A stretch of DNA of 56,357 nt from Labilibacter sediminis (GTDB lineage Bacteria > Bacteroidota > Bacteroidia > Bacteroidales > Marinilabiliaceae), in contig NZ_VCHY01000029.1 of assembly GCF_005877885.1 (NCBI RefSeq), positions 1 through 56,357 on the forward strand, given 5' to 3'. The translations under genes and the position numbers were made by a program. The first letter of the stretch is position 1. The number at the start of each line of letters is the position of its first letter. The notes beneath the pieces were generated by a model. That model was not told the DNA's origin, ran no database searches, and saw nothing but the letters and a program-made list of their open reading frames with translations. Positions 25,345 to 32,623 of the stretch are shown piece after piece.

Positions 25345-26853
25345 ATGAATAAGGGATATACAATTTTTATAAGCTTAATTGTAGCATTAGGAGGTTTTCT
25401 TTTAGGGTTTGATAGCGCTGTTATTTCAGGAGCTGTAAACGGAATTACAGGTTATTTTAATATGTCAGACTGGGAATTGGGATTCTCTGTTGGCTGCGTC
25501 ATCTTTGGGGCCATGGCAGGTAACATATCTGCAGGACCACTAAGTGATAAATTTGGACGAAAAAAGATACTAATTATTACAGCCATATTATTTACTGTTT
25601 CTGCCACATGGTCGGCTTTGGCGACAAGTTATATTGAATTTGTTACAGCCAGAATTATAGGAGGAATTGGTATAGGAGGAGCAATATTAATAGCACCCAT
25701 TTATATAGCTGAAATAGCACCGCCAAAATTAAGAGGGAGTTTGGTGTCTTTAAATCAGCTTAATATAGTTTTAGGAATTTCGGTAGCGTATTTTTCCAAC
25801 TACTTTATGAAAGATTTAGAAGGTGAAAGTTGGAGATGGATGCTGGGTGTTGAAGCTATTCCTGCTTTAGTTTACTTTTTAGCCCTATTCACTGTTCCAA
25901 GAAGCCCTCGATGGCTAATCCAAAGATTAAACAAGGTTGAAATAGCCGAAAAGATTTTAATTAAAATTGGGGGAAAGGATTATGCCCTTTCAACCAAGGA
26001 AGAAATTCAAAGAGGAATAGCGAAAAAGCAAGAGAAAGGAACATTGTCTCAGTTGTTTAGTAGTAGAATGCGTACCATTGTTATCATTGCCTTTGGACTT
26101 GCGTTTTTTCAGCAAATAACAGGCATTAATGCTATTTTTTATTATGCTCCTACCATATTTGAACAAGCTGGAGGTAACACTGACTCTTCGTTTTTACAGG
26201 CTATTGTTGTTGGACTAACCAATTTAGTTTTTACACTGGTGGCTATTAGGCTAATTGATAAATTAGGCCGAAAACCGCTTTTAATAATAGGGACAGCAAC
26301 TATGGCCATCGCATTATCTATGGCAACTTTAGCTTTTAATAATGCAACTTATGAGGTTAACAATGAAGCCATTGAGAAGGTAGGTAATATAGAAATCAAG
26401 ACAGCGGTTGAAAACCTTCGAGGAACCTCGTTTAATTCACAAAAGGAATTGTTTAACAATCTTGAACCCTTATTGAGTGAGAATCAGTTACATGAGTTCA
26501 AACGTAATGAAGTTAAAAAATTTATATCCATTAATGCAACTTTGGTGTTAATTGCCATTTTGCTATATGTTGCCGCATTTGCAATATCATTAGGTCCTGT
26601 AATGTGGACAATGCTATCAGAAATTTTCCCTGGAAACATTAAGGGGATAGCAATATCTGTTGTTGGCTTTTTTAATTCCCTGGTAAGTTATACCGTAACT
26701 CAATTTTTCCCTTGGGAACTAACAAATTTGGGACCAGCAATAACATTTGCAATTTATGCGGTATTGGCAATTTTATCCTTGCTGTTCGTAATGAAATTTG
26801 TAGTTGAAACAAAAGGAAAAAGTTTAGAGGAAGTAGAGGAGTTATTAACCTGA
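25345..26853 (+). CDS. MFS sugar porter (XylE/GalP/GLUT type)
   Basis: This is 502 residues with 12 predicted transmembrane segments. Sugar-porter signatures are visible: LLGFDSAVISGAV in TM1, GPLSDKFGRKK after TM2, RIIGGIGIGG, PRSPRWLI, QQITGINAIFYYAPTIF in TM7, LIDKLGRKPLL, and a PETKG-like VETKGKSLEEVE at the C-terminus. A ~60-residue polar loop precedes the last TM group (about 335-395); such a loop is common in Bacteroidota members. It would import glucose or a related monosaccharide across the inner membrane after GH3/GH30 action. Its stop codon (TGA in TTAACCTGAG) is provided by the end of a repeat, so the native C-terminus may have been slightly altered. Confidence 0.93.
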   Translation: MNKGYTIFISLIVALGGFLLGFDSAVISGAVNGITGYFNMSDWELGFSVGCVIFGAMAGNISAGPLSDKFGRKKILIITAILFTVSATWSALATSYIEFVTARIIGGIGIGGAILIAPIYIAEIAPPKLRGSLVSLNQLNIVLGISVAYFSNYFMKDLEGESWRWMLGVEAIPALVYFLALFTVPRSPRWLIQRLNKVEIAEKILIKIGGKDYALSTKEEIQRGIAKKQEKGTLSQLFSSRMRTIVIIAFGLAFFQQITGINAIFYYAPTIFEQAGGNTDSSFLQAIVVGLTNLVFTLVAIRLIDKLGRKPLLIIGTATMAIALSMATLAFNNATYEVNNEAIEKVGNIEIKTAVENLRGTSFNSQKELFNNLEPLLSENQLHEFKRNEVKKFISINATLVLIAILLYVAAFAISLGPVMWTMLSEIFPGNIKGIAISVVGFFNSLVSYTVTQFFPWELTNLGPAITFAIYAVLAILSLLFVMKFVVETKGKSLEEVEELLT

Positions 26854-26888
26854 GTTCGATTAAAATTATAGAGCTCAGATTTTCTTAG
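26845..26888. repeat. Solo end of the TTAACCTGAG element
   Basis: About 44 bp match the terminal repeat of the 4001-4270 element (TTAACCTGAGTTCGATTAAAATTAT..GCTCAGATTTT). No second end is found downstream. It overlaps the stop codon of the sugar porter. Confidence 0.6.
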
Positions 26889-27047
26889 ATGATTGATTTG
26901 CAATGCTAATCAATGTTGCTGATTTACTCAATGGCGTTTAATGGATTCAAACAGGAGGTATCCACTATAGGCTGATTAAGAAATAATTATAGATAAATAA
27001 ATAAACTCAATGACAAACTATATTATAAATTGATAGGAGACTTTAAT

Positions 27048-28511
27048 ATGAAAAGGAAAATAACAGTTTTCATAATTGCGATAGTTCTTTCGGCCTGCTC
27101 AATGACAGTTCCTAAAGAGGAGGTTAAGAATAAGGAGTTTTGTACTGATGGCAAAATTGTTTCGGTATATACCACTGCTGAAAATACAGATTTAAGATTA
27201 ACCATAACGGATAAGCTGGTATTTAAAAAAGCAGATCAACCTATTGAACCGGATGTATCAGTATTTGTGAACCCTAACAAAACATTTCAATCCTTAAAGG
27301 GCATTGGCGGGGCAATTACTGATGCTTCAGCTGAGGTATTTGCCAAATTGCCGGTCAATAAACAAAAAGAACTACTGGAGGCGTATTATGATGCAGATAA
27401 AGGTATTGCCTATTCTTTGGCACGTACACCGATTCATAGTTGCGATTTTAGCTCTGCCAGTTTTACCTATGTTGAAGAGGGAGATGCAGAACTTAAAACC
27501 TTTAGTATTGAGCATGATAAGGAGTTTAGGATACCAATGATAAAGCAAGCTATTGAAAAAGCAGGAGGTTCGCTTTTGTTATATGCCAGTCCATGGAGTC
27601 CGCCTGCGTTTATGAAAACCAATAACAATATGCTTTGGGGAGGATCGCTCTTGCCCGAATATTACGATGCATGGGCTACCTATTATACCAAGTTTATTAC
27701 GGCTTACGAAAGTGAAGGTATGCCAATATGGGGAATCACCATTCAAAACGAACCTATGGCTGTTCAACGTTGGGAGTCGTGTATTTACACTGCTGAACAG
27801 GAAAGAGATTTTCTGAAAAACCACCTGGGACCTATTATGGAAAAAGAAGGCTTAGGAGACAAGAAAATTATTGTTTGGGACCATAACAGGGATTTAATCA
27901 ACCATAGAGCCAATACTATTTTTGATGATCCTGAAGCGGCCAAATATGCCTGGGGTATAGGTTTTCATTGGTATGAGAACTGGGCTGGCGGAGATCCTAT
28001 GTTCGATAACTTAGGTAATGTGCACGAGTCGTATCCGTCTAAAAATCTAATATTTACAGAGGGTTGCAACGAAGGGTTTAATGCGGAGCGTTATGAGTAT
28101 TGGCCCAATGCCGAAAGATATGGTCGTTCTATGATTACTGATTTTAATAAGGGAACTGTTGCCTGGACCGATTGGAATATATTACTGGATGAAACTGGAG
28201 GTCCTAACCATGTGGGTAACCTGTGTTTTGCACCCATACATGCAGATACTCAAAAAGGAGAGTTAATTTACACACCAACATATTATTACATCGGTCATTT
28301 CTCAAAGTTTATACAACCTAAAGCCAAAAGGGTAAGCACGGTTGCAAGCCGCAGTCATTTATTAAGTACATCATTTATGAATGAGGATGGAACCATGGTA
28401 ACTGTAGTGATGAACCAGAGTGATATGGAAATCAAATATCAATTATATGTTGGATCAAAGGCTGTAATGCTTACTATATTACCACATGCTATGCAAACAT
28501 TGGTTTATTAA
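27048..28511 (+). CDS. GH30 beta-glucanase/beta-glucosidase lipoprotein
   Basis: The start is ATG 27048 (MKRKITVFI), 487 residues, lipobox VLSAC. The GH30 (beta/alpha)8 plus beta-sandwich fold is shown by GIGGAITDASAEVF, SLARTPIHSCDFS, YASPWSPPAFMKTN, acid/base E235 in ITIQNEPMAVQRWESC, GIGFHWYENW, nucleophile E338 in LIFTEGCNEG, and a C-terminal beta-sandwich (YIGHFSKFIQPKAKRV). Subfamilies GH30_1 and GH30_3 share this pattern; GH30_3 enzymes are beta-1,6-glucanases and pair with GH3 in pustulan-type loci. With GH16 next door, hydrolysis of beta-1,6 branches of laminarin is the likely role. Exact linkage is inferred. Confidence 0.92.
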   Translation: MKRKITVFIIAIVLSACSMTVPKEEVKNKEFCTDGKIVSVYTTAENTDLRLTITDKLVFKKADQPIEPDVSVFVNPNKTFQSLKGIGGAITDASAEVFAKLPVNKQKELLEAYYDADKGIAYSLARTPIHSCDFSSASFTYVEEGDAELKTFSIEHDKEFRIPMIKQAIEKAGGSLLLYASPWSPPAFMKTNNNMLWGGSLLPEYYDAWATYYTKFITAYESEGMPIWGITIQNEPMAVQRWESCIYTAEQERDFLKNHLGPIMEKEGLGDKKIIVWDHNRDLINHRANTIFDDPEAAKYAWGIGFHWYENWAGGDPMFDNLGNVHESYPSKNLIFTEGCNEGFNAERYEYWPNAERYGRSMITDFNKGTVAWTDWNILLDETGGPNHVGNLCFAPIHADTQKGELIYTPTYYYIGHFSKFIQPKAKRVSTVASRSHLLSTSFMNEDGTMVTVVMNQSDMEIKYQLYVGSKAVMLTILPHAMQTLVY

Positions 28512-28581
28512 TGGTTTAATGAATGGACAAGATTGATTTATAATTATTTGTATTAGTGAATGTTTTTTCCTAACCTGAGGT

Positions 28582-28620
28582 ATGGCCTTCTGAGATTATT
28601 TTCAGGAGGCCATATTGTTT
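28582..28620 (+). terminator. Hairpin terminator after GH30
   Basis: ATGGCCTTCTGA (28582-28593) pairs with TCAGGAGGCCAT (28602-28613) with one wobble. A short T-rich tract follows. It marks the probable end of the glucan locus and abuts copy D of the structured repeat. Confidence 0.65.
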
Positions 28621-28778
28621 AATCCCGCATTATGTATTAGAACTTCGTCATGAGGATTGAAAGTGCAATAAAACAAGACTTTACCGAAACGAGGCATAGC
28701 ATCGTTCTGGTGAGTTGAGGTGAAGTAACGAAGTGACTTGTTTTGAAGGAATTTCAATGTATAATAGATTTTCTAATG
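28621..28778 (+). repeat. 170-nt nested-stem repeat, copy D, left part (split by IS110)
   Basis: The copy runs from AATCCCGCATTATG to TTCTAATG and then stops matching the family. The missing right arm reappears at 30076 as GCATATTGTGGGTT, 16 nt with three differences from the family arm. That piece still pairs with this copy's left arm (CCCGCATTATG), including a G-T wobble. The IS110 element lies exactly between. Confidence 0.75.
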
Positions 28779-28823
28779 AATTCTATGGTTAATCCAAGAA
28801 TATTAGGTTTAAATTTAATAAAA

Positions 28824-29849
28824 TTATGCAGCCTCAGATATCTGTTGGAAAGAGTAACTTTTATCATACTCTTGACCGGATGATACCACGGCACATATTC
28901 TGTATATCAACTTATTTTTAACATTATTAAGTACATTCATTTTGTGCTTGCCTTCTTTTATTTTCCGTTCATAATAAGCTTTCATAAATGGGTCAAATTT
29001 AACTGCATTAAGTGCACACATATGCAGCAGTGACTTTAGTTTCTTGTTGGCGATATGGCTGACCTGGCTTTTCCCTTTAACGCTGGTTCCTGATTGCTTT
29101 GAGAATGGTGCTACACCACAATAACATGCTAATTGACGGGGATTATCAAATGCAGTAAAACCCCAAGTGTGAATAAGCAAATATATAGCTGTCTGCATAC
29201 CAACACCCACTACCGAGTTAATTAATTTGTAGAGTCGCTTCAGTTCAGGATCTGTTTCTAGTAATGCCAACATCTTACGTTCTACATCCTTGATTTGTTC
29301 GTCAATAACCTTAACTATTTCTAAACTCTGAGTATGGATGTATGTGGCCTCTTGCCATTCTTCCCTTACTTGTTTAAGCTCTTGACTAGGTACGATTAAC
29401 TGTGTTCTGTTCTTTGTGAGCCTGTCTTTAAAGCGGACTAATTCTCTCACTTTTAACAATGCTTCCCCCTTGGGTTTATAGAGTTTGGCCCGATCCATAA
29501 AGCGAATAGCATACATCGCTATTTGAGCCGAATCTACTTTATCGCTCTTCTCTCTCTGTATTCCATTTGAGAGTTTTAGCTGTTGTGGGTTCTCAAGCCA
29601 CAAATCAATCCCTTTAGAATTGAAAACCATGGCTGCAGTCATTGAATAAAGACCGGTATACTCACCACATATTAACCAACCTGAACAATCAATTGTACTG
29701 CCCTTTACCCATTTAACAATCTGATTACAGCCTTCTTCTGTATTATCAAACTGTTGGTAATATTTTACATCTGGTTGTTCTGTTTTAACAAAGGTCACAT
29801 CCAGTGTTAATTTTGAAAAATCGATTCCTATAACTACACTTTTATTCAT
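28824..29849 (-). CDS. IS110-family transposase (DEDD RuvC-like plus serine domain)
   Basis: This is 341 residues, a normal length for the family. The N-terminal DEDD domain begins VVIGIDFSKLTLDV with D10 as the first acidic residue; ESDKVDSAQIA-like sequence EKSDKVDSAQIAMYAIRF follows near residue 100. A coiled middle region leads to the C-terminal Transposase_20 domain (SVVGVGMQTAIYLL, PRQLACYCGVAPFSKQSGTSVKGKSQVSH), which carries the conserved serine segment. The frame is intact from start to stop, so the enzyme may be active. IS110 recombinases use a bridge RNA from the element's own non-coding end to pair donor and target; the upstream 226 nt are the candidate. Confidence 0.95.
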   Translation of the reverse strand: MNKSVVIGIDFSKLTLDVTFVKTEQPDVKYYQQFDNTEEGCNQIVKWVKGSTIDCSGWLICGEYTGLYSMTAAMVFNSKGIDLWLENPQQLKLSNGIQREKSDKVDSAQIAMYAIRFMDRAKLYKPKGEALLKVRELVRFKDRLTKNRTQLIVPSQELKQVREEWQEATYIHTQSLEIVKVIDEQIKDVERKMLALLETDPELKRLYKLINSVVGVGMQTAIYLLIHTWGFTAFDNPRQLACYCGVAPFSKQSGTSVKGKSQVSHIANKKLKSLLHMCALNAVKFDPFMKAYYERKIKEGKHKMNVLNNVKNKLIYRICAVVSSGQEYDKSYSFQQISEAA

Positions 29850-30075
29850 ACTGTTGATCCATTATTTTATGGATTAACCAATGGCTTTATGTACTAACAC
29901 CCTTATTAGGTTTTACCTATAATTCTATCTGGTATCTTAAGCCATGTCAACAGAAGTCTAATTCATAAGGTAGGTTCATACACCTTGCATATTGCCTAGT
30001 TTACTTCTGATGACCGGTTAACTGCTACTAAACTACAAAATCAGTAACAGTAACCTTGGCTTGGCAAACCTAAGG
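29850..30075 (-). ncRNA. Candidate IS110 bridge RNA
   Basis: Read on the transposase strand, two stem/internal-loop units can be drawn. Unit 1 (30009 to 29951): outer stem CAGAAGT/ACTTCTG and inner AAGGT/ACCTT; its 5' internal arm holds CAATATGC, identical to the 8 bp just outside the element at 30083-30076. Unit 2 (about 29945 to 29880): outer stem ATGGCTT/AAGCCAT and inner TAGGT-AAA-ACCTA; its 5' arm holds ATAGAATT, identical to the element's own terminal 8 bp (28786-28779). This mirrors target- and donor-binding loops. Fold and guide roles are inferred. Confidence 0.65.
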
Positions 30076-30091
30076 GCATATTGTGGGTTAA
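30076..30091 (+). repeat. Right-arm remainder of repeat copy D
   Basis: GCATATTGTGGGTTAA matches the family right arm GCATAAAGCGGGTTAA at 13 of 16 positions and pairs with the left arm of copy D on the far side of the IS. Beyond it, CTGTCCAAAACAATTGGTGC (30114) is a divergent relative of the end at 8134 read in reverse. Apart from the promoter at 30185 nothing else is seen before the regulator gene. Confidence 0.6.
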
Positions 30092-30184
30092 TGTCATTTA
30101 GTGCAAATCAGGGCTGTCCAAAACAATTGGTGCTTCGGGTTGTCGTTTTCGTTTGTTTATAATGGATAATCCGGATTAACAGTA

Positions 30185-30216
30185 TTGCCATAGGCATAAT
30201 CATCTCCGTATCTTTA
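30185..30216 (+). promoter_or_regulatory. Promoter with embedded palindrome, regulator gene 1
   Basis: TTG (30185-30187) lies 21 nt before TATCTTTA (30209-30216), close to the Bacteroidota -33/-7 pattern. The palindrome TGCCATAGGCA (30186-30196) overlaps the -33 word. The same arrangement precedes the other two paralogs. Confidence 0.6.
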
Positions 30217-30252
30217 CATGGTAAAATGTAATTTGATACTAATGCTTTTACA

Positions 30253-32133
30253 ATGGTTAATCAACCTTCAATGGATGATCAATTTCTCATTAAGGTTCAT
30301 CAGGTTATCGAAGATAATATCGATAATGAGAACTTTGGTGTTGAGGATTTAGCTGACTCAGTTGGCTTAAGCCGGTCGATGTTGCACAGAAAACTGGTTA
30401 AGCTGACAGGTAAATGTGCAAGCGAGCATATTACACAAAGCAGGTTGCTGAATGCGAAATCTATTTTGGAAGATAATAGTGCAACCGTATCGGAAACAGC
30501 TTATAAGGTTGGGTTTAAAAGTCCCAGCTATTTCATCAAAGTATTTAAAAAATATTTTAATGTATCACCCGGTGATGTAAAAAAAGGAATGATAACTGAT
30601 CGCACGGTTAGTTTAAGTGATTTGGATCCCAAAGCAGGAAAGCTTGATTATTCAAAAAAACTCTTCATCAAACAAGAAATACTGATTATATTTTTCATCA
30701 TATTATTAGTTGGTGTTGGTACTTATATGTGGATCTCATTGTCCGAGCCTACTCAAAAATCCATAGCTGTACTTCCTTTTAAAAATCTTAGTGAGGATGA
30801 AACTAATCAATATTTTGCCGATGCCATGATGGCAGAACTATTAAACAATCTCTCTCATATGAAAGGCCTTAAAGTTATCTCTCGAACCTCTTCAGAAAAA
30901 TATAGAGATAGTAATAAATCCCTACCGGAAATTGCGGAGGATCTGCACGTTTCATATATAATAGAAGGAAGCGTTCAGAAATACGAAAATAGTGCAAATA
31001 TTTCTATCCAGCTTATTGATGCACGAAAGGATCAAACTCTATGGTCGGAGAATTTTAACAGGGAACTTAAAGATATTTTTAAGCTGCAAAGTGAAATAGC
31101 CAAGCAAGTCGCTTCAGAACTGGAAACGGTTCTTTCTCCAGGAGAAATTGAACAAATAAACAAAACACACACCACAAACCTGGAGGCCTATAACCTATAT
31201 CTTAAGGGTAGGTTTTTCTGGGATAGACGAACTGAAAACGATGCGAAAATAAGCTTGCAATATTTTAAGCAATCACTTGAAATGGATTCTAATTATAGTT
31301 TGGCCTATGCAGGTTTAGCAGATGCTTATCATATTCTTGCCTCATGGGGATGGTATCCAAAGATAGAAGGTTATTCTAAAAGTAAAGCATATGCCTTAAA
31401 AGCACTCAGTATCAATAATGATCTTGCAGAAGCCCATGCAACCCTGGGTTGTCTTAATATGGATTACAACTGGAATTGGGATGTTGCAGAGAAAGAGCTC
31501 ATGCTAGCCATAGAACTCAATCCTAATTATGCTACTGCTCATCATTGGTATGCTGGTTACCTGAGAGATGTGGATAAGCAGGATAAAGCGAGGGTACATA
31601 TTAACCGGGCTATTGAGCTTAATCCACATGCTATACATATGCATTCGAGTAGTGTATGGACTTATATGGGACAGCAAAAATACAATGAAGCATTAAAAGC
31701 AGCAGAAAAAGTTAATGAACTGGAAAATGACCGGATACCTTTGGATTGGATAAAAATTCCAATGTATATGCAGCAAGGCAATGACTTAAAAATAATAGAA
31801 GTTTTGCAACAAAATAAAGACATACAAAAAGCCTTGGAAAAAGATTCCGCTACACTGACAGATATGTATAATAAAACAGGAATAGAAGGTGTTATCCGGT
31901 ATAGGATTAAGCACTTTATGAAAGAAAAATACCGTTCTGATTTTAATTGTATGGTAGCCAGATATTTTTTATGCATAAACGATAAGGATGCTGCCTTGGA
32001 TTACCTGGAAAAAGCTTTTGAATTATATGAACCGCCTTTACCAAGCATCAAGTACGATTTGCATTTTAAACCCCTCCGCAATGAACCTCGTTTTCTTGAA
32101 CTATTAAATAGAATGAACATGGGAGGTTATTAA
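30253..32133 (+). CDS. Membrane-tethered AraC-type regulator with TolB-like and TPR sensor region (paralog 1)
   Basis: This is 626 residues. Residues ~10-115 form an AraC-type double helix-turn-helix at the N-terminus (VEDLADSVGLSRSMLHRKL; then ETAYKVGFKSPSYFIKVFKKYFNVSPGDV). A single transmembrane helix spans ~142-164 (EILIIFFIILLVGVGTYMW). A TolB-N/FlgO-like domain follows (~170-290: SIAVLPFKNLSEDETNQYFADAMMAELLNNL, YIIEGSVQKYENSANISIQLIDA), then TPR-type helices to the end. Expected topology: DNA-binding domain in the cytosol, TolB-TPR region in the periplasm. It would sense a periplasmic signal, plausibly glucan fragments, and activate nearby genes. It stands first in a tandem of three close paralogs. 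Confidence 0.9.
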   Translation: MVNQPSMDDQFLIKVHQVIEDNIDNENFGVEDLADSVGLSRSMLHRKLVKLTGKCASEHITQSRLLNAKSILEDNSATVSETAYKVGFKSPSYFIKVFKKYFNVSPGDVKKGMITDRTVSLSDLDPKAGKLDYSKKLFIKQEILIIFFIILLVGVGTYMWISLSEPTQKSIAVLPFKNLSEDETNQYFADAMMAELLNNLSHMKGLKVISRTSSEKYRDSNKSLPEIAEDLHVSYIIEGSVQKYENSANISIQLIDARKDQTLWSENFNRELKDIFKLQSEIAKQVASELETVLSPGEIEQINKTHTTNLEAYNLYLKGRFFWDRRTENDAKISLQYFKQSLEMDSNYSLAYAGLADAYHILASWGWYPKIEGYSKSKAYALKALSINNDLAEAHATLGCLNMDYNWNWDVAEKELMLAIELNPNYATAHHWYAGYLRDVDKQDKARVHINRAIELNPHAIHMHSSSVWTYMGQQKYNEALKAAEKVNELENDRIPLDWIKIPMYMQQGNDLKIIEVLQQNKDIQKALEKDSATLTDMYNKTGIEGVIRYRIKHFMKEKYRSDFNCMVARYFLCINDKDAALDYLEKAFELYEPPLPSIKYDLHFKPLRNEPRFLELLNRMNMGGY

Positions 32134-32192
32134 TGTTTATTCATATATATTTCCAATCAAGATTTATAACTTCTGTAATAAAAACATTTATC

Positions 32193-32480
32193 TCAGGGAC
32201 TTCATCCCTAAAACCCTGACTTCCTTTTGTTCATAAGAGTTAGCAAAATAATGTATTCACGATTTACGCTACGCTCCAATTCTTTTCTTGATAAAAGAAA
32301 GGAAGCAAAGAAAATCAAGACTGCGCCCGCTTTGCTATAAAAACATACGGTTGGTTTGTCTAAATCGCTAAAACTCGCTTCTTCCTTCCTCAGAAGCTCA
32401 AACAAATCGCAATTTTTCGACAAACAACCTTGTTTTTATGCTCACCGGACAAGGTCAAGGTGAAGACAAGCTGGCTTTGC
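32193..32480. repeat. ~290-bp inverted repeat, left arm, flanking regulator 2
   Basis: The arm is largely the reverse complement of 34551-34838 (shared CCCTAAAACCCTGACTT, CAAGACTGCGCC.GCTT, CTAAATCGCT.AAACTCGC, CAACCTTGTTTTTATGCTCA). No credible gene lies inside; a 71-codon minus-strand frame is a by-product. A more distant relative lies at 7490-7610. Confidence 0.8.
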
Positions 32481-32553
32481 TAAAAAATGCCATATTAAAC
32501 TCTTGATTGGCATTTATAATGGTAGTGTAATAAAATATGAGTGTTATATAATA

Positions 32554-32585
32554 TTGCCATAGGCATGATACTCATCGTATCTTTA
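32554..32585 (+). promoter_or_regulatory. Promoter with embedded palindrome, regulator gene 2
   Basis: TTG (32554-32556), palindrome TGCCATAGGCA (32555-32565) and TATCTTTA (32578-32585) keep the same spacing as in gene 1. The preceding ~45 bp (TAGTGTAATAAAATATGAG) are nearly identical to those before gene 3. Confidence 0.65.
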
Positions 32586-32623
32586 CTACACTTATATATC
32601 ACAGAACATTAAACCTAAGTGCA

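Larger units (their letters stand above)
28779..30075 (-). mobile_element. IS110-family insertion sequence, ~1297 bp
   Basis: Boundaries come from the split repeat copy D. The element carries one transposase gene and a 226-nt non-coding leader upstream of it, the IS110-group arrangement. It lacks terminal inverted repeats; an 11-bp inverted pair TGGTTAATCCA/TGGATTAACCA (28786-28796, 29870-29880) flanks the transposase gene. IS110 elements are known to choose specific, often palindromic, repeat targets. Confidence 0.75.

Noticed and set aside
28786-29880. Using the 11-bp inverted pair TGGTTAATCCA/TGGATTAACCA as the IS ends
   Set aside because: This would leave only ~30 bp upstream of the transposase and no room for a bridge RNA. 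The split repeat copy D and the ATAGAATT match place the ends at 28779 and about 30075.
32208-32423. 71-codon minus-strand frame
   Set aside because: It is located within the left inverted repeat flanking regulator 2. The right arm does not keep an equivalent frame.
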